NCBI GenBank assembly: GCA_905116865.2
Contig: CAJHNH020003135.1
Coordinates: 97,001 to 161,000 of the forward strand
Source: Candidula unifasciata
Lineage: Eukaryota; Mollusca; Gastropoda; Stylommatophora; Geomitridae
Direction: 5' to 3'
Length of the DNA stretch: 64,000 nt
Shown here: piece by piece, positions 53,401 to 59,400 of the stretch
Numbering within the stretch: the first letter of the stretch is position 1
How the letters are laid out: each line of letters opens with the position of its first letter
Translations under genes and position numbers: made by a program
The notes under the pieces: model-generated
Databases searched by the model: none
Seen by the model: only the letters and a program-made list of their open reading frames with translations
What the model was told of the DNA's origin: nothing

Positions 53401-56400
53401 TGAATGAAATGTGTGCCATGTTTTCTCTCACCACTTGTGTGGTCTTATTCCCTCAGCTGTGTTAAGTATGGCCCTACCAGAACATGCAACAGTGAAAGCT
53501 TCATGCAGTTTTGTGGTGAGTTCATCTTTGTGCTTCTAATTTCATAAATTTAAATGTTTGAGTCGACGAATCTGACAATTCAGTGTGATATATGGGTAAC
53601 CACACATACAGATATACAATTCAGACCTGATAAGGAGAACTCACCATGGACCCAAGAAATGATTCTTCTTATAAATTTCTCTTATCCAGATAATTCACAA
53701 AAGAAATTTGCCACATCTGAGATCGTCTTAAGCAGTCTGACTGTATACATAGACACATGCAAACACACGTAGATATGTGCACATACACTAATAATATATA
53801 CTTTCTCCTTGACTTCTGACCTATGTGACTTACAAACATCCACACTTGGTCGAACATGGTTTGAACAACGGATTAACATCAGGGCAGAAGGGTAGTAACC
53901 CATAAATGCTGTGTTCTATTTCTAACTCAAGCCTAAGTCTGAAGAATCTCAGCGCAGTGCACAAACTCCGTAGCACTGGCAAAGATCCTGAACTACTTTG
54001 GGTAGATTTAAAGCTCCAAATTTTGCCCGGGCAGCGCCATAAGGCTACTTTTTATAACCACATCAACAACCCCCCCACCCCAAAGCAAAGAAAGAAAGAT
54101 AACTATATTGGTAGGGTCAAACAGTTCCCAGAACCAATGCAGTAGAGTACATATTATGTACTTTCACATTGTGTACAATCATTATTTGTACATAAATTGC
54201 ATTTTTTTTCGTTTTACGTACATTTTTTTAACCCATTTGAATGAAAAAGGTGTTGAAAAATATAAATTCGACTGACGACCTGTTAGTTGGAACTGAACTC
54301 TGTAATAAGGGAAAGAAACCCTGTATATTGTTGGCCCACAGCGATTGCAAGTGTGACTAGCAACATCTGACAGTTGGAGCATCAGTTAGAATTCAGGACC
54401 ATTGTTGTCATCATGTGTGTTTAATGTTATTCTTCTCAGACTTTCAGTTCTTACCCTGTCTGCAGTCATTTTCTTGTTTCATTCCATTTCCCTTCCTGAT
54501 TTGCTCCCTGCATGCAGCACATCCATGGTATCATGTTCCTATGAATCTACCTCATTACCTGTATCATTTGTGTCCCACTTGGACACAGCCAACATCCACA
54601 TAACACACACATTCATGCACACACACACACATGCAAACTGATACATGCATGTCGGCAAGGGACTTGATAATGATGATGATATGAAAGTAGTGATGTGTTC
54701 CTGTCACAGATAGAATTTCTCAACGCGGGTGCAGAGAGTGAAGTCATCAGGAACATTGTGGTCAACCACGGGCATCTCTTAGTGGACCGCATTTTAAGGG
54801 TGAGTCATTTGGCATGTCTGTCTGTGTTCAGTCTGTCTGTGTTCAGTCTGTCTGTGTTCAGTCTGTCTGTGTTCAGTCTGTCTGCGTTCAGTCTGTCTGT
54901 GTTCAGTCTGTCTGTGTTCAGTCTGTCTGTGTTCAGTCTGTCTGTGTTCAGTCTGTCTGTGTTCAGTCTGTCTGTGTTCAGTCTGTCTGTGTTCAGTCTT
55001 TCTGTGTTCAGTCTGTCTGTGTTCAGTCTTTCTGGTGTGTGTCATGTTTGTTTAGGGGGGCACAGTTGAGGGTGGGGGATTGTGTGGGCACTATGGATTA
55101 GGATGTTTATGTCCAATCCTAATCCCTATGTGAGGTCACTAGGGATTAGCATGTTTATGTGAGGTTACTATGGATTAGGATGTTTATGTGAGGTTACTAT
55201 GGATTAGGATTTGTATGTGAGGTCACTATGGATTAGGATGTTTATGTGAAGTCACTAGGGATTATGTTTATATGAGGTCACTGTGGATTAGGATGTTTAT
55301 ATGGGTTCACTAGGGATTATGTTTATATGAGGTTACTATAGATTAGGATGTTTATGTGAGGTCACTATGGATTAGGATATTTATGTAATGTTACTATAGA
55401 TTAGGTTGTTTATGTGAGGTTACTATGGATAAGGATGTGTATATGAGGTCAATATGGATTAAGATGTTTAAGTGAGTGTCAAGGACCTTGTATCTATCCT
55501 ACTGAACTATGGCTCGTTATACAGCCGTGTTACAGACACACTATACTAGAACACACTTAAAACACACACCTACGGAGCACACATATAATCTTTAATGTAC
55601 AAAGAGCAATTCAACCTAAAGCAGCCTCAGCAGTTATGGACAGTCCCTAATCTGAAACGCCGGCGGTGGTAGCATTTATGTTCACTAATCCACTCCGAGC
55701 CATTCCCATGGATGTACCAAGAGACGCGATTCCACCTCACTGTGGTACAGCGCTAACTAGACTGCCGTCCTCGTCATACAAGACTCAGTGGCACACGCAA
55801 GTATTAGTGGGCAGTGTTACGCCAGCACTAAACACAGCTAAACTCTAAAAACCCATAGACATGAACAACTACCTACGCATGACATAACACCAACATATCT
55901 GTCCATAGAATATTAAATATCACACAAGAAATACAAACAGCTAACCAACAAATATGACGACAACGCTAACAGTCCCTATCTTTCAGCTCCTAACACAATA
56001 CAATCTATAACCTCTCTCTATGTCTTCATCCTCACACGTCCATGTCCAACCCTCTTCTTCTCTCCCCATTCAGCTTCGGGTAAAATGTGTATGTGGTACC
56101 AGTGTTCAAGCCATCTCGGGTTTTCCCCATATCGTCAATTCAGCTGGCTGACCACTGGTGCACCTTTTGGTCCGTCAAACACAAACATATGAAGTTACAA
56201 GTCGTATCATCTAAAGTCTGTCCCATACCCTTCCCACAGAGCTATGACAGTGAGGTTACTATGGATTAGGATGTTTATGTGAGGTCACTATGAATTAGGA
56301 TGTAAGGAATGTTTAGTTAGTGTGAACAGTTGTGAGTGAGCGCAAGGAAAGGATGTAAGGAATGTTTAGTTAGTGTGAACAGTTGTGAGTGAGCGCAAGG

Positions 56401-59400
56401 GAAGGATGTAAGGAATGTTTAGTTAGTGTAGACAGCTGTGAGTGAGCTCAAGGGAATGTTTAGTTAGTGTGGACATTGTGAGTGAGCGCAAGGGAATGTT
56501 TAGTTAGTGTGGACATTGTGAGTGAGCGCAAGGGAATGTTTAGTTAGTGTGGACAGCTTTGAGTGAGCTCAAGGGAATGTTTAGTTAGTATGGACAGTTG
56601 TGAGTGAGCTCAAGGGAATGTTTAGTTAGTGTAGACATTGTGAGTGAGCACAAGGGAATGTTTAGTTAGTGTAGACATTGTGAGTGAGCGCAATTAAAGT
56701 ATGTAAGGAATGATTAGTTAGTGTGGACAGTTGTGAGTGAACACAAGGGAATGTTTAGTTAATGTGAACAGTTATGAGTGAGCACAAGGGAATGTTTAGT
56801 TAGAGTGGACAGCTGTGAGTGAGCACAAGGGAATGTTTAGTTAGTATGGACAGCTGTGAGTGAGCTCAAGGGAATGTTTAGTTAGTATGGACAGCTGTGA
56901 GTGAGCACAAGGGAATGTTTAGTTAGTATGGACAGCTGTGAGTGAGCACAAGGGAATGTTTAGTTAGCCCTACTTTTTCTTTAAGTTCACCGACTGTAAA
57001 CTCCAGTGGACAGTTCTGGTTGTTACTCTATTTCTGGACTTCAATCTTCTCTCAGAAATAAAGTTTGGCCTGCACATCTGTTTTACAAATTTAGCTGGTT
57101 TCTGTGTAGAACTGCTGGTTTCTTGCCTCTCGGGCAGGTGCACACCGACTTCTAAGTAATTCCTTAATTAGTCGACTCTTACGACACGTTTGTTAGAGAG
57201 GCAAAGGGTTTACTTCCCCCAACCATGTCCCAGAAGCCACACGTTGATGAACATATTCAGTAACTGTGTGAGATGATTTTTTTTGTCATAACCCAGATAT
57301 TGCATATATCAACAGGCCATTGGCGGGGAGTCCCAGAGAGGCATCATTGATTACATCGCTGATGTGATCATGGCATTAAACAAGCACTACGTTTCACAGC
57401 TGGCAGGCTGGCTGAAACTCATGGTAGACAACGATGGGTATCCGTCTCCCAGAGCTTCTAGGCAGGACAAGGAGAACTTTGTCAAAAACCTTCTGAGGTA
57501 CACGTTACAAATTTTAGACTTTTAAATTTACTGCCCTCTTTGTGCACTTAATCAGAGCTAACCAATCACCTGTAAGCATCATCATCATCTTAAACCACTT
57601 TTGCCGGTAAGCACCATGGGGAGGAATAATTTGCGATCCAGTGCACGTTGGCTGCCACTGGCTATTGTCATGTACTGAAGGCGTAGAGTGTCTTTAATGT
57701 TGTCGATCCATGTTTTCCTTGGCCGTCCTCTTGCAGCTGATCTTCTGAGAGGTAGTGCTTGTGATGGTATTTGATCTTGTTTCATTCTAACGAAATGGCC
57801 AAACCACTTGATCTGCTGTTTCTCGATGAATCTAGTACAAGGTGTCGTTCCCACAGTTTGCCTGGTAGTATCATTATTCACTCGATCTCGGATGGTTAGG
57901 TTGGCTGCTTTTCTCAGGCACCTCATCTCGCAGGTGGTGATTTTGCGTATATATGGGCTTTAGATAGTGGCCATGTTTGGCACTGGTAGCTTAATGTTGG
58001 AATGAATATGCTATTAATAATCTGTGTCTTTGCACTCATAGTTATGCTTGGATGTCTTAATAATGTTGACAATTGGTATATAAGTGCACTAGCTTTTTGA
58101 CATCTGGTTTCTCTGTCAATTCTTTCAATCTTCTGTGATCATACTTCCTAGATATTTAAACTCCCTGACTTGATTCAGAGCAGAACCATTCAGCTGTATG
58201 TGTAGTGGGGCAGGGGTTCTGCTAACTTGCATTATTTCGGTTTTGTTTGCATTGATCTTTATGTTTTATTTACTTCATGCTAAGTTTAATTAACCTGTTA
58301 ATGTGGTCTTGCAGTCTATCTTCTTCAGGGTAGAACAAGCACTGGTCATCAGCAAATAGTAGTTCTTTTAATGTGGATGAATTGATAACTTCTCCTGATG
58401 TGTGTACTTCCTCATGATTATAAAAGTCTATGTTGTCTGTATTAGAACTTGCTTCTTTAGATATTCTGTCTATATAAATGTTAAATAAAAGTGGGGAGAG
58501 CACACATCCCTGTCTCACACCTGTGTTGACTGTGAACATATCTGATCGGCCTTCTTGTATTCTTATTGCACTTTGACTTGTGTGGTACATGGTTGTGATG
58601 TTCTCTATTAACTGTCCTTGTACGCTTTAGTTCTCAAGGACAGACCACAGTTTGTTTCTATCCACTCTATTGAAAACCTTTACCTGATTTGCAAACACAG
58701 TATTCTGCTGGGTGTTATACTCAAAGGCTTTCTCACACACTTGCCTCAGAGTGAATAATGCATCGGAATTGTGATGCCCTCAACTGTTGTTCAGCTATGG
58801 GTCTAACTCTGTTCTGGTAGTTAGTTTGGCATACATTTTCTCTATGTGACTCAGTAGTGATATACCTCTGTATGCTTCACATTCTCTCCTTTCTTTTTCC
58901 ATAACGGTGCTATTAGTGCCTGTTGCCACTCAGCTGGGACTTTTCTTTCTTCCCAAGCTATATTAACAATTCTAGTTAACCATTTAACACCCACTTCTCC
59001 GCATGCTTGGATCCCTTCTGTATTACTTCCATTCGGACCTGGTGCTTTGTTTCTTGGGCTGTTCTGTATCACTGCTCTTACTTCCGCTGCTACGAACTTT
59101 GGTTCCTCATGTGATGCGAAGGAAACAAGCTGGAGTACATCGTGACAGTAGGAAAGCTGGAGGGGGAAAAGAGGCAGTGGGAGTACATCGTGACAGTAGG
59201 AAAGCTGGAGGGGGAAAAGAGGCAGTGGGAGTACATCGTGACAGTAGGAAAACTGGAGGGGGAAAAGAGGCAGTGGGAGTACATTGTGACAGTAGGAAAG
59301 CTGGCGGGGGAAAAGAGGCAGTGGGAGTACATTGTGACAGTAGGAAAGCTGGCGGGGGAAAAGAGGCAGTGGGAGTACATCGTGACAGTAGGAAAGCTGG

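Noticed and set aside
54794..55101. ORFs of 83-124 residues on both strands after exon 27
   Set aside because: 15-bp repeat divisible by three with no stops; not protein-like.
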